Assembly (NCBI GenBank): GCA_018402075.1
Contig: JAGYJP010000011.1
Span: forward strand, 1-34,433
Origin: Candidatus Nanopelagicales bacterium
GTDB lineage: Bacteria > Actinomycetota > Actinomycetes > S36-B12
Length of the DNA: 34,433 nucleotides
Direction of reading: 5' to 3'
A model generated the notes under the pieces. The model saw only the letters and a program-made list of their open reading frames with translations, was not told the origin of the DNA and did not search any database. The position numbers and the translations under genes are program-made. Position 1 is the stretch's first letter; every line of letters begins with the position of its first letter. Below, in pieces: positions 15,665 through 23,945 of this stretch.

Positions 15665-16876
15665 GTGAGTACCACTGCTGACGTTGTCATCGTCGGAGCG
15701 GGAATTGTGGGTTTGGCTTTAGCAGATTCCTGGCTGGCCCGTCACCCCAGCGACAATGTGATTCTGATCGACAAAGAATTACAGTTGGGAATGCACGCGT
15801 CTGGGCGAAATAGCGGAGTTTTGCATGCTGGATTTTACTATGCGCCCGATTCGCTAAAGGCTAAATTGACCAGAGACGGTAATCGACTTCTTAAGGAATT
15901 TTGCTCAGAGCGCGATGTACCCGTGCGCGAAACGGGGAAAGTGGTTGTTACTACATCTGGTAATCAGTTACCCGCTCTTGAACAACTCTTTCAACGAGGG
16001 CAAGCAAATGGCGTGAAGTTGGAAAAGATCGATGAAGCTCAACTTTTTGAACTAGAACCATTGGCGCGTACTCATGGACTAGCTCTTTGGTCGCCAACCA
16101 CTGCGGTTGCAGATCCGGTAGAGGTAGTACAGGCCCTCTCTCAACGAGTTGTTGAACACGGTGGTGTGCTCAGGCTGGGCGAGTCGGTGGTTGGGGTCAA
16201 ATCGGGAAAGGTATTCTTAAGTGATTCAAGGACCATTTCATTTGGACACTTAATAAATGCCGCAGGGCTTTATGCAGACACGATCGCGCACTGGTGTGGT
16301 GTGGGATTGGAATACAAGATGTTGCCATTCAAAGGCTTGTATTGGTATGGCAACTGGGAACCAGGTCGCTTGCAGAGACACGTATATCCGGTCCCTGATC
16401 CCCGGAATCCCTTTTTGGGTACTCACGTCACTGTAACTGTAGATGGTCGTGCGAAGGTGGGTCCGACCGCAATTCCCTCATTGTGGAGAGAAGATTATGG
16501 TGGGGTGGCCAATTTCTCTGCAGCAGAAATGGCAAAAATCGTGCGACTGTACCCAGGCTTTATTTCAAGCCGACATCATAATGTGTGGAATTTAATGAAG
16601 ACTGAATTACCGAAATATTCAAGGAAAAAATTGTTGGCAGAAGCCTCTCGGCTAGTTCCTGCGGTGAACAGTCAGGACTTCCATCAAAAGGGTCGCCCGG
16701 GGGTCAGGGCACAGTTGATTCACGTACCCACAGGTCGACTCGAAATGGATTTTGTTGTTCGTCAAGGATATAGTTCGACCCATCTACTCAATGCGGTATC
16801 TCCAGCGTGGACTAGTTCTATGGCCGTAGCTGATCATGTTGTGACCGGTATCGAATCCGGGCAAGAGTCACGCTGA
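15665..16876 (+). CDS. lhgO: L-2-hydroxyglutarate oxidase (FAD-dependent)
   Basis: A 403-residue DAO-family flavoprotein that oxidises L-2-hydroxyglutarate to 2-oxoglutarate, passing electrons to oxygen or quinones. The FAD-binding ADVVIVGAGIVGLALADSW (residues 5-23) is followed by GMHASGRNSGVLHAGFYYAPDSLKA, a hallmark of LhgO and L2HGDH. LINAAGLYAD and KVGPTAIPSLWREDY are also typical, as is the C-terminal LNAVSPAWTSSMAVADHV. It begins at a leaderless GTG, 73 bp after the thioredoxin gene. It probably removes L-2-hydroxyglutarate formed by side activities of dehydrogenases. Confidence 0.93.
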   Translation: MSTTADVVIVGAGIVGLALADSWLARHPSDNVILIDKELQLGMHASGRNSGVLHAGFYYAPDSLKAKLTRDGNRLLKEFCSERDVPVRETGKVVVTTSGNQLPALEQLFQRGQANGVKLEKIDEAQLFELEPLARTHGLALWSPTTAVADPVEVVQALSQRVVEHGGVLRLGESVVGVKSGKVFLSDSRTISFGHLINAAGLYADTIAHWCGVGLEYKMLPFKGLYWYGNWEPGRLQRHVYPVPDPRNPFLGTHVTVTVDGRAKVGPTAIPSLWREDYGGVANFSAAEMAKIVRLYPGFISSRHHNVWNLMKTELPKYSRKKLLAEASRLVPAVNSQDFHQKGRPGVRAQLIHVPTGRLEMDFVVRQGYSSTHLLNAVSPAWTSSMAVADHVVTGIESGQESR

Positions 16877-16935
16877 ATGAGTAACTGGGAACGCAGAAAT
16901 TTTCGTTATTGTGTCGCGATCGTCTTTAATAGGGC

Positions 16936-16964
16936 TTGTCAGGCACAGTATGGTTATGTGTAGT
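16936..16964 (+). promoter_or_regulatory. Promoter of the two-component operon (TTGTCA / TGTAGT)
   Basis: -35 TTGTCA at 16936-16941 and -10 TGTAGT at 16959-16964 with an exact 17-bp spacer. The predicted start near 16971 gives a leader of about 50 nt before the regulator's ATG. Confidence 0.5.
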
Positions 16965-17019
16965 GGTCAATTACTGGGCTGAAAGCAACTACTCCTCGAG
17001 TCGGGACGGTTTTATTAAC

Positions 17020-17700
17020 ATGATGCGCACGGTCATGGTCGTTGAGGACGACGACGCAATCCGAATGGTGCTCCGCACGAACCTTGAAGATGAAGGTTAC
17101 CGAGTACTTGAGGCTGTCACTGCTGAGCAGGGTTTGGTTATTGTTCAAGATGAACAGCCTGATGTTGTTCTCGTGGATCTGCGACTTCCAGGGATCCACG
17201 GCCTGGATTTGGTGCGGTCGCTTCGCGCTACCAGTTCAGTACCGATCATCATTGTGACCGCACAGACTGATAGTCACGATGTCGTGGCGGGCCTCGAGGC
17301 GGGAGCTGACGACTACGTGACCAAACCATTTGTAGCCAAGGAGCTCATGGCTCGCATTCGCACTCAATTACGTCGCGCGAACCACGAGGAAGAAGCCCAG
17401 GAGGGATTGGTCTGTGGCCCGATCGAGTTACGGACGGATACTGCAGAAGTAGTTCGCAATGGTCAGGTGATTCCGGTATCGCGCATCGAGTTTTATGTAC
17501 TCGCCGAGCTCATTGGCGCTCAGGGCAAAGTGCTGAGTCGTGACCATTTGCTGCGTAAGGTGTGGGGCTATGGCAATGCCGGAGATGGCCGTGTTGTGGA
17601 TAATTTGATTTACAGGTTGCGGAATAAAATTGAAGAGGATCCGGCGAATCCGGAGTTGCTTCTGACTGTGCGGGGTTTCGGTTACCGAATGAAGTCCTAA
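17020..17700 (+). CDS. OmpR/PhoB-family response regulator
   Basis: A 226-residue response regulator. The receiver domain starts MMRTVMVVEDDDAIRM; the acidic pair is EDD (9-11), the phospho-acceptor is Asp53 in LVDLRLPG, and the conserved Lys is Lys102 in DDYVTKPF. The C-terminal winged helix (about 130-226) has SRIEFYVLAELIGAQGKVLSRDHLLRKVWGYG and ends in LLTVRGFGYRM, typical of the MtrA/AfsQ1/CseB branch. The frame is open from 16936, but those codons lie in the promoter. ATG 17020 and 17023 are both possible. The kinase gene starts directly after its stop, so the operon is regulator, kinase, lipoprotein. Confidence 0.92.
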   Translation: MMRTVMVVEDDDAIRMVLRTNLEDEGYRVLEAVTAEQGLVIVQDEQPDVVLVDLRLPGIHGLDLVRSLRATSSVPIIIVTAQTDSHDVVAGLEAGADDYVTKPFVAKELMARIRTQLRRANHEEEAQEGLVCGPIELRTDTAEVVRNGQVIPVSRIEFYVLAELIGAQGKVLSRDHLLRKVWGYGNAGDGRVVDNLIYRLRNKIEEDPANPELLLTVRGFGYRMKS

Positions 17701-19089
17701 ATGCGATTCGGCCTCCGAACTCGAGTCGCGCTGGCATTTGGATTGCTATCGCTCGTTATAGCGGGTGCTGTTACAGGGGCAACCTATTCTGTCGCTCGTT
17801 GGTATCTACTCAATCAACGCGAAGATGCCGCCATAACGCGCGCGGTTCTTGATTCCCGTGCCGCGAGTGCTGCTCTCTCTGCCGGTCTGGGTCCCTTGGA
17901 GGCACTTGCTCAAATTCCTTCCGTCGGAACCTCGCAGCCCTTGATTCAAGTTGGCGGCACGTGGTACACGTCGGGAGTGACAGTTCCACCCGATGCCTTA
18001 CCCGCCAGTCTGCTTGCCGTGACCGCCAGCAATGGGGGCGCTCAGCAGCGGACAACCATTGGCGACGAGGAGTACTTGATCGTTGCAGTTCAACTTCCCA
18101 CGGGGATTTATGTTGAAGTATTTCTCTTACGTGACCTCGATTTGATTCTTACTATTGGTGGGTGGCTGTTAGTGCTGCAGACACTTGCCGCTGGCTTGGT
18201 GGGCGTCCTTATTGGACGGTACGCGTTCGGCCGAATTATTCGCCCGCTGTTTCGCTTGGGAGCCGGTGCGCGTCGAATTGCCGGTGGCGATCTCTCTACC
18301 CGAATACCGTTGACAAAGGATCCTGATCTCGATCCGATAGCCGCTTCCTTTAATGGTATGGCAGAGTCGGTGCAGTCGCGGATTCAACGTGAACAACGAT
18401 TTAGTGCCAACGTTTCCCATGAATTGCGTTCACCTTTGACCGCGGTGGTGGGTACCGTGGATCTCCTTGATAAAAACTTTGATCAACTGCCTGAACGTGA
18501 GCAGCGGCTTATTGCAACATTGCACACTCAAACAACGCGCATGTCTCAAATGCTGATCGACCTGCTCGAGATCAGTCGCATTGGCAATGACGATCCACCG
18601 TTACTTGAGTCAGTAGATGTCCTCACTTTATGCCTTGATGCGGTACATATCCGCAACTTGCCAGATGCATTGGTCATTGGCGCATCCCAAGTGATTCGAA
18701 CCGATACCAGGCGATTTGAGCGAATTGTTGGAAACTTGATTGACAACGCAAACAGACATGGTGGAGGAGTCACCGCAGTACGCATTGAGCAGTGTGGTTT
18801 CCCCAAAGAGGGTTGTGTCCGAGTGTGTGTGGAAGACAACGGTCCGGGCATTTCTGACAGTGAAGTGGACAGATTATTTGAACCATTCACTCGTGGAGAG
18901 GATGCAAAAAAAACATCAGGTGCAGGACTGGGACTGGCAATTGCATTTGAACAGGCACATCTTTTGGGTATACGAGTGAGTGCGGAATCCCCGGAGAGCG
19001 GCGGTGCCCGATTCGTGATTGAGATACCGTCTTCACTCACCGACGAATTGCCAACGGAGTTTTCCGGAAATGGTGACTCCCATGAATAG
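17701..19089 (+). CDS. Sensor histidine kinase with HAMP domain
   Basis: A 462-residue membrane kinase paired with the preceding regulator; its ATG follows that gene's TAA with no gap. TM1 is about residues 8-33, an extracytoplasmic sensor of about 115 residues follows, and TM2 is about 148-172. A HAMP segment (173-228) leads to the phospho-acceptor His240 in RFSANVSHELRSPLTAVVG. The ATPase domain has the N box IVGNLIDNANRHGGG, G1 VEDNGPGIS and G2 TSGAGLGLAIA. The stimulus is unknown; the layout is like MtrB or AfsQ2, which respond to the envelope state. The lipoprotein gene starts within its last codons. Confidence 0.92.
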   Translation: MRFGLRTRVALAFGLLSLVIAGAVTGATYSVARWYLLNQREDAAITRAVLDSRAASAALSAGLGPLEALAQIPSVGTSQPLIQVGGTWYTSGVTVPPDALPASLLAVTASNGGAQQRTTIGDEEYLIVAVQLPTGIYVEVFLLRDLDLILTIGGWLLVLQTLAAGLVGVLIGRYAFGRIIRPLFRLGAGARRIAGGDLSTRIPLTKDPDLDPIAASFNGMAESVQSRIQREQRFSANVSHELRSPLTAVVGTVDLLDKNFDQLPEREQRLIATLHTQTTRMSQMLIDLLEISRIGNDDPPLLESVDVLTLCLDAVHIRNLPDALVIGASQVIRTDTRRFERIVGNLIDNANRHGGGVTAVRIEQCGFPKEGCVRVCVEDNGPGISDSEVDRLFEPFTRGEDAKKTSGAGLGLAIAFEQAHLLGIRVSAESPESGGARFVIEIPSSLTDELPTEFSGNGDSHE

Positions 19090-19747
19090 TTGCGGAAGTG
19101 GCCGCCTGCAACGCGCGCGTTGTGTAGTTCTCTGGTTGGGAACGGCCGCACTGTCCCTTGCTCTCATTTCGTGTGGTGTACCCACCCAAGACACTGCTCA
19201 GCCATTGGCGACCGAGGTCATTGCCCCTCCGGCGATTCCGGCAACTCCTTCGCCCAGTCCGAGCGTGTCAACGGAGCCAACAAGTTCGCCCCAACCAACG
19301 CAATCAGTCATCAAGGTACTTGTTGATCTGTGGTTCGCGGGCGATACGGGATTGGTTCCCGTTCCCACCGAAGTTATCCCCCCGGATAGCGAGCAGGCGA
19401 TTCTTTCCGGTTTGGTTGCCGGTCCACCAGAGAATGAGCAGTTACGCACCGTTGTGGTGGATCCGCTAACGGGGAACTCCTTGGTGTCGGTTTTTGAAGA
19501 TGAACTCGCGGTAGTTGAACCCGGTGCTTCGGTATTTATTGCGCTGACGCCAGAGTTTGCCGCATTGCCACCAAATGAGCAGGTTCTTGTTCTTGGGCAG
19601 GTGGTGATCAGTATTTCCGGTGCAGGGTTGGGCGCGGTGGAGTTTGTAGATGAAACCGGTTCACCAGTGGCAGTGCCACTCCCAGATGGTCGATTACTTG
19701 ACCGTCCGGCAACAACATCTGATTACATGTCACTTGCTTCGCAGTAA
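19082..19747 (+). CDS. GerMN-domain lipoprotein (short LpqB-like)
   Basis: A 221-residue predicted lipoprotein. After a basic N-terminus and hydrophobic stretch (VVLWLGTAALSLALISC) comes a lipobox, LISC-G, with the lipidated Cys near residue 31. A Pro/Ser/Thr-rich linker (PATPSPSPSVSTEPTSSPQPTQS) follows, then a single GerMN-like domain (IKVLVDLWFAGDTGLVPVPTEV through VLGQVVISISGAGLGAVEFVDETG). In mtrAB-lpqB operons LpqB has GerMN plus a large beta-propeller; this protein ends after GerMN. It is probably an outer-face accessory of the two-component system. ATG 19082 and ATG 19070 are both possible; they overlap the kinase end by 8 or 20 nt. Confidence 0.8.
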   Translation: MNSCGSGRLQRARCVVLWLGTAALSLALISCGVPTQDTAQPLATEVIAPPAIPATPSPSPSVSTEPTSSPQPTQSVIKVLVDLWFAGDTGLVPVPTEVIPPDSEQAILSGLVAGPPENEQLRTVVVDPLTGNSLVSVFEDELAVVEPGASVFIALTPEFAALPPNEQVLVLGQVVISISGAGLGAVEFVDETGSPVAVPLPDGRLLDRPATTSDYMSLASQ

Positions 19748-19753
19748 TAAAGA

Positions 19754-20452
19754 TTAGGCGGGAAGTACGCGACCCATGCCCGTATAACTTCGACCCCACC
19801 ATGATCCAGTGATTGGACTGACCCGCACATGTTTACCGGCACTCGGTGCATCAATCATTTTCCCGTTACCAATATAAATGCCGACGTGGTGAGCGCCATT
19901 GCGGAAGAAGAAAACAAGATCACCAGGTTGGGCATGTTTCTTTTTGATCTTATGAGCTTGCTGGTATTGAGCTTTAGAGTAATGCGGGAGTGTTTTCCCT
20001 GTTACCTGCTTGTACACGTATCGAACAAAACCTGAGCAATCAAATGCATTTGGCCCCGAGTGACCAGCACGGTAGGGATCACCTATCTGCGCTTTGGCGG
20101 TCTTGATTATTTTGTTGCGAACAATGCGCACTTTGTGTTTCTTCTCAGCCACGCGACTTAATCGAACCTGTCGCGAATTTTCATTTCTCATGGACACGAG
20201 GGCGCGAACTTTCATTTCGGTGGGCATTCCAACGAGTGTGCGAGGCTCAACCTGGATGTGGATTTCATTGATGCTCTCGGATGCATTTGCGGTGGCAATC
20301 CAGCTGATAATTCCTAATGTGGTTATCAGGGTCGCCACGAGCAGTGCAATGACGCCGGTGAATCCGCGTCCGTGATGCGCGCCCGAACCCAGGGAAGCAG
20401 GCTCGGTCGAATGCCCTTCGTCAGGCGAATATCCCTTGTCGTGCACCAGCAT
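19754..20452 (-). CDS. NlpC/P60-family peptidoglycan endopeptidase
   Basis: A 232-residue secreted or membrane-anchored cysteine peptidase. A hydrophobic segment (about residues 32-56, FTGVIALLVATLITTLGIISW) acts as signal or anchor. A short basic linker (VAEKKHKVRIVRNKIIKTAKA) precedes the NlpC/P60 domain: GDPYRAGHSGPNAFDCSGFVRYVY with catalytic Cys139, and QPGDLVFFFRNGAHHVGIYIGNGKMIDAP with the catalytic His at 188/189. Such enzymes cut peptide stems of peptidoglycan and assist cell separation or remodelling. GAGGAG lies before the ATG. The upstream region carries a CRP/GlxR-like palindrome. It converges with the GerMN gene, only 6 bp apart. Confidence 0.9.
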   Translation of the reverse strand: MLVHDKGYSPDEGHSTEPASLGSGAHHGRGFTGVIALLVATLITTLGIISWIATANASESINEIHIQVEPRTLVGMPTEMKVRALVSMRNENSRQVRLSRVAEKKHKVRIVRNKIIKTAKAQIGDPYRAGHSGPNAFDCSGFVRYVYKQVTGKTLPHYSKAQYQQAHKIKKKHAQPGDLVFFFRNGAHHVGIYIGNGKMIDAPSAGKHVRVSPITGSWWGRSYTGMGRVLPA

Positions 20453-20617
20453 CTGATCTCCTCGTGGCCGCCATAATCGGCCGAGCCGGTCGGTGGTCGT
20501 ATTGATCGGTCATTTATTCGGTCAATCGTTGGGACGCATATTCCTAGGGGACGCTAAGTGCCCTTGAAAGATAACGGAAATGTAACGACCGAAATTCGGA
20601 CACGCTTGCGACACTTC

Positions 20618-20633
20618 TGTGACATAAGTCACC
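20618..20633. promoter_or_regulatory. CRP/GlxR-family binding site
   Basis: TGTGACATAAGTCACC matches the actinobacterial GlxR/Crp consensus TGTGANNTANNTCACA at every fixed position but the last. It lies in the 254-bp region between the divergent NlpC/P60 and flippase genes, 166 bp from the first start and 74 bp from the second. No CRP-type regulator is in the window. Confidence 0.6.
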
Positions 20634-20692
20634 GGGGGTCCCTCATGGAGGTAAACAGCCCTGACACTCACGAAATGAGAGCCTCTCGCGGG

Positions 20693-20698
20693 TAGGCT
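20693..20698 (+). promoter_or_regulatory. -10 element (TAGGCT) of the flippase gene, leaderless-type
   Basis: Ends 8 nt before the GTG at 20707. No Shine-Dalgarno sequence is seen. Confidence 0.45.
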
Positions 20699-20706
20699 CG
20701 GCTCTC

Positions 20707-21930
20707 GTGAGCGATTCGCGCAGTGTGGTGGCTAAAGGCCTGATCTTCGTGGGTGCAGCCACATTGGTGGGCAACGGCTCGGCGTATCTGCTCAGCATGA
20801 TTTCAGCTCGGATCCTCAATCAGGCGGATTTCGGCGCCCTTGGCGCCCTCCTTGGGCTCTTGGTCATCATTGCGACTTTGGGAATCTCCACCCAGGCGCT
20901 GACCGCGCGGCGGGTATCCACCGCCACTGGGGCGAACCGTTCTGACATTGAGGGCCAAGCCATTCGACTCTCCGTGTTCGTGGGCGCTGCGATCATCGCA
21001 GGAGCGCTCGTCGTGGCTTGGCCAATCAGCATAATTTTTGCGATACCGGTGGTAGCAGTCATCACCGGAATTTCCTCCCTAGCTTTTGTCGTCGTCGGGT
21101 CGGCGTCCATGGGAATTGCTCAGGGTCGCGAAGAGCACGTTAAGTTATCGATCGCATTTATTGCCAATGGCGTTGGTCGAGCGATGGGCGGCATCATCGG
21201 GGTAGTTGTTCTGCAAAGTGTGACGGGCGTGGGAATCGGTATCCTGCTTGGCTGCGCGGTCGGTGCAGGCATCAGCTACATGTTGATCTGTCCTCGAACC
21301 TTTAGTTCCAAATTGCGCGACGGAATTGGGATTGAGTTCGGCCATGTAGCTCACGCTCTCATTGTGCTATTCACGCTGACCAATATTGATGTTCTTCTTG
21401 CCCGCATTTTCTTGACCGAGGATCTTTCGGGCGAATATTCCGTCGGTGTCCTATTAGCGAAAATCGCATTCTTCTTGCCAAATGCCATCATCATTGTGTT
21501 ATTCCCCAAGATGAGCGCGGGGGGATCATCACGGGCGGTGTATCTCGCTACCGGGCTGACCGCACTGCTTGGCCTCGTGATCACTTTAGTCAGCATTTTC
21601 GCTGGAGATTTAGTGATTGGAATTCTCGGCGGCTCACAATACAAAAATCTCGGCTCAGAAGCCTGGCTCTTTGCCCTTGAAGGCTCTGCCTTCGCGCTCG
21701 TGCAGGTACTGCTCTATGCACGTCTTGCTGCTCAGGATCGGCGCGCGGTGCTCGCTGTGTGGGGTGCACTTGCTGTACTCGTGACCGTCGTTGCGGTATG
21801 GCGCCATGACACCATCGCTGAAATAGTCACCACCGTTGTCGTGGTCTCGCTTATTCTCACCGTCGTTGGTTTGCTACTTGACCGACGCAATGCGGGGAGA
21901 GTTGATATTCCCATTGAAGCAGCCGAGTAA
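20707..21930 (+). CDS. Polysaccharide flippase-like MOP-superfamily membrane protein
   Basis: A 407-residue integral membrane protein with about 12 hydrophobic segments. The opening AKGLIFVGAATLVGNGSAYLLSMISARILNQADFGALGALLGLL has the pattern of Wzx-type polysaccharide transporters (short N-terminus, then R-x-L-x-x-x-x-F-G). Such proteins flip lipid-linked glycans across the membrane. Rhamnose genes in the window and the FkbM methyltransferase suit a surface-glycan role, though no glycosyltransferase is adjacent. It starts at a leaderless GTG. It ends 21 bp before the convergent anti-sigma gene. Confidence 0.8.
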   Translation: MSDSRSVVAKGLIFVGAATLVGNGSAYLLSMISARILNQADFGALGALLGLLVIIATLGISTQALTARRVSTATGANRSDIEGQAIRLSVFVGAAIIAGALVVAWPISIIFAIPVVAVITGISSLAFVVVGSASMGIAQGREEHVKLSIAFIANGVGRAMGGIIGVVVLQSVTGVGIGILLGCAVGAGISYMLICPRTFSSKLRDGIGIEFGHVAHALIVLFTLTNIDVLLARIFLTEDLSGEYSVGVLLAKIAFFLPNAIIIVLFPKMSAGGSSRAVYLATGLTALLGLVITLVSIFAGDLVIGILGGSQYKNLGSEAWLFALEGSAFALVQVLLYARLAAQDRRAVLAVWGALAVLVTVVAVWRHDTIAEIVTTVVVVSLILTVVGLLLDRRNAGRVDIPIEAAE

Positions 21931-21951
21931 CAGCAAGCTAAATGTGGGGAA

Positions 21952-22644
21952 CTAAATTATGAGTTTCCCACGCAAAATGCTGTCAGTGCTGTGAGAGGTA
22001 TCGCCGTCGAAATGTTCTAGTGAGACATCGACAACGGGAAACTGATTGAGATCCAAACCAGCAGGAAGTGGGAATGTGCCACCCTCAGATGAATCCAGCA
22101 TGCCGACCGACACCATGGACTGAGCATCGGGTGCAAGCAACCAGACTTCGTAGTACCCGTCAGTCGCCGGTAAGCCGGAAGCTTGGACAACGAGAACGTC
22201 CCTGCCATCGATCTGTTGCACTACTGCTTGGGCAGGTTGTTCGACATCGCGCAACGGTTCCAAGCTCGCCTGTGCAATCACGTTGGGTGTTTGTGAATTA
22301 GTTGTGGACTGCATGGCTACGAAAGTTGCCAGACCACCAATCACCACACCAACACTTGCTGCAAGGGCGTACCAACCGGCACCCCGACTGCGCCGGGTGG
22401 AGCCGGCTGGCGCGGGCACCATGAAATCAGCAGCTACTGCCATTTCAATTCCTAGCCACACCGAGTCCGGTGGCGTGACCGGGCGGTCAGCGTCGGTGAT
22501 GGAGCGCGCTGAAGCCACCACGCAGCGGAATTCATCGAGTTCACTTTGACACCTGGGACATTGCGAAACGTGCTCGTTGTCAATGGGGGTAGCACCCTCG
22601 CCGAGAGCGATCAGGGCAATTGTGTCTGAATCAAGATGTGACAC
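21952..22644 (-). CDS. RskA-type anti-sigma factor
   Basis: A 230-residue single-pass membrane protein. The N-terminal anti-sigma domain has HVSQCPRCQSELDEF (residues 25-39), the H-x3-C-x2-C zinc motif. A transmembrane segment is at about 91-111 (WYALAASVGVVIGGLATFVAM). The outer part is an RskA C-terminal domain (VVQQIDGRDVLVVQASGLPATDGYYEVWLLAPD). It would hold the ECF sigma factor at the membrane until released, in known cases by regulated proteolysis. It overlaps the sigma gene by 14 nt, the usual coupling for such pairs. Confidence 0.9.
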   Translation of the reverse strand: MSHLDSDTIALIALGEGATPIDNEHVSQCPRCQSELDEFRCVVASARSITDADRPVTPPDSVWLGIEMAVAADFMVPAPAGSTRRSRGAGWYALAASVGVVIGGLATFVAMQSTTNSQTPNVIAQASLEPLRDVEQPAQAVVQQIDGRDVLVVQASGLPATDGYYEVWLLAPDAQSMVSVGMLDSSEGGTFPLPAGLDLNQFPVVDVSLEHFDGDTSHSTDSILRGKLII

Positions 22645-23251
22645 TTGCGGCCTCCAATCTGAGTTTAAGCCGATCTAATGAGCGGCGGATGTGGCTCTTG
22701 ACCGTGCCAAGCGGTAAGTCGAGAAGACTAGCGATTTGGGCGTGAGTCAAGTCGTTAAAAAAAGCTAGTTCCATAATTTTTTGCTGTGGATCGCCCAGCC
22801 GGGTGAGTTCATCGGCCAAGACCACGCGATCGATGGTGGAATCAACCGTGTCCTGCATGGTGCCGAGATCAATTTCCGAGTGGGCGGTTTCCTTGCGAAC
22901 CTTGGAACCGAAGTGATCTGCAATCTTTCGACGGCAAATACCAAGCAGCCAGCCGGGTAAATTCCCTGCATTCATGTCGAACCCCGATCTCCCTCTCCAC
23001 GCCGAGATAAAAACAAGTTGGGTGATATCTGCTGCATCTTCTTTATTACCCGTAGACCGAAGTGCAACGGTGAAAACCAATGCCGACCAACGTTCGTAGA
23101 TATCCCTTAGTACTGATTCGTCTCCCAAAGTGAAACGGGTGGCGAGCACTTCGTCGGCCGCGTCCTTCACGTTGAAGTTACTCCCCCCAGAAGCTTTTCC
23201 ATTGAGCGCGAGCGCTGGAACGGTGGACTCATTGGGTCTAGTCTGCATCAT
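22631..23251 (-). CDS. ECF-family RNA polymerase sigma factor (SigK-like)
   Basis: A 206-residue extracytoplasmic-function sigma factor. Region 2 spans about residues 40-105 (ATRFTLGDESVLRDIYERWSALVFTVALRSTGNKEDAADITQLVFISAW), including the DxAxDITQ-like -10 recognition segment. Region 4 spans about 145-200 (LTRLGDPQQKIMELAFFNDLTHAQIASLLDLPLGTVKSHIRRSLDRL), with the helix-turn-helix for the -35. Its ATG overlaps the sortase stop as ATGA and its end overlaps the anti-sigma gene. With an RskA partner it is most like SigK, but the name is not certain. It probably drives this surface operon and others. Confidence 0.9.
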   Translation of the reverse strand: MMQTRPNESTVPALALNGKASGGSNFNVKDAADEVLATRFTLGDESVLRDIYERWSALVFTVALRSTGNKEDAADITQLVFISAWRGRSGFDMNAGNLPGWLLGICRRKIADHFGSKVRKETAHSEIDLGTMQDTVDSTIDRVVLADELTRLGDPQQKIMELAFFNDLTHAQIASLLDLPLGTVKSHIRRSLDRLKLRLEAASVTS

Positions 23252-23910
23252 GCACCTTCAATTGGCATAGCGGTCACAACCACATTTTGGTCATAGCCCT
23301 CGCCTGGTACATAGACACCGATGCAGGAGATCAGGGTCAAAACTTCTTCCCCTATTTCCCGGAACAACTCCCGCATGGGAAGTTCCTGCTTGTAGGTTGA
23401 CTCCCGCCCGGTCACCCGATAAGTGACCACCTGATCCTCAGCATTGCGCAGGGTGATGGTGTCACCGGGTTTTAGGGAGCTCAGGTTATAAAAGGCACCT
23501 TTCCCGTAGTTGCGACCGTCCCGGTGCCCGACCAAAACACTCGAACCCTGTCCCGACCCCGGGGTGGCACCGAATTTGTACCAACCGACCTGAGCAATAT
23601 CTTCAGGTATCACGACCTGACCGTCTTGATCTATCCCCACGGGAACGATCTCGGCCTGAATACCGAGTTCCGGAATGTCTAACTCGATGGGCGAAGGAAT
23701 TGGTACCGTTTCAACGGCGGTTACCCGTGTCCCAATTCGCTCAACAGGTGGCTGAGTTTCTTTAATTGGTACAGCGGCTCTACTTTGCCCCACACTTTTT
23801 ACTTGTGAATCTGATTGACCAGACCCCGTCGCCAAGAACCACACCGGTGTCAGAATCAGCACTAGCGCGCTGACACCCAACACAATGAAGGCGGGACGAG
23901 GTCTGGTCAT
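23248..23910 (-). CDS. Sortase (class E/F-like), no arginine after the catalytic cysteine
   Basis: A 220-residue membrane-anchored transpeptidase. One N-terminal membrane segment (residues 8-28) is followed by a Pro/Thr-rich stalk and the sortase beta barrel from about residue 72. LVGHRDG holds the catalytic His129 and LTLISCIGVY the catalytic Cys196. After the Cys, the tail VPGEGYDQNVVVTAMPIEGA has no arginine, though most sortases use one there. The preceding gene, 35 bp upstream, encodes a likely substrate. Sortases attach surface proteins to the envelope outside the membrane. The class is inferred from actinobacterial context and length. Confidence 0.85.
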   Translation of the reverse strand: MTRPRPAFIVLGVSALVLILTPVWFLATGSGQSDSQVKSVGQSRAAVPIKETQPPVERIGTRVTAVETVPIPSPIELDIPELGIQAEIVPVGIDQDGQVVIPEDIAQVGWYKFGATPGSGQGSSVLVGHRDGRNYGKGAFYNLSSLKPGDTITLRNAEDQVVTYRVTGRESTYKQELPMRELFREIGEEVLTLISCIGVYVPGEGYDQNVVVTAMPIEGA

Positions 23911-23945
23911 CAGAAGGTAACTATCAGTTTTGTTTCTGGCGTGTG

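Noticed and set aside
20453..20706. c-di-AMP (ydaO) riboswitch upstream of the NlpC/P60 gene
   Set aside because: Such riboswitches are common before actinobacterial cell-wall hydrolases, so I looked for the conserved core. I could not find it on the minus strand; only a CRP-like palindrome and scattered GACCG copies are there.
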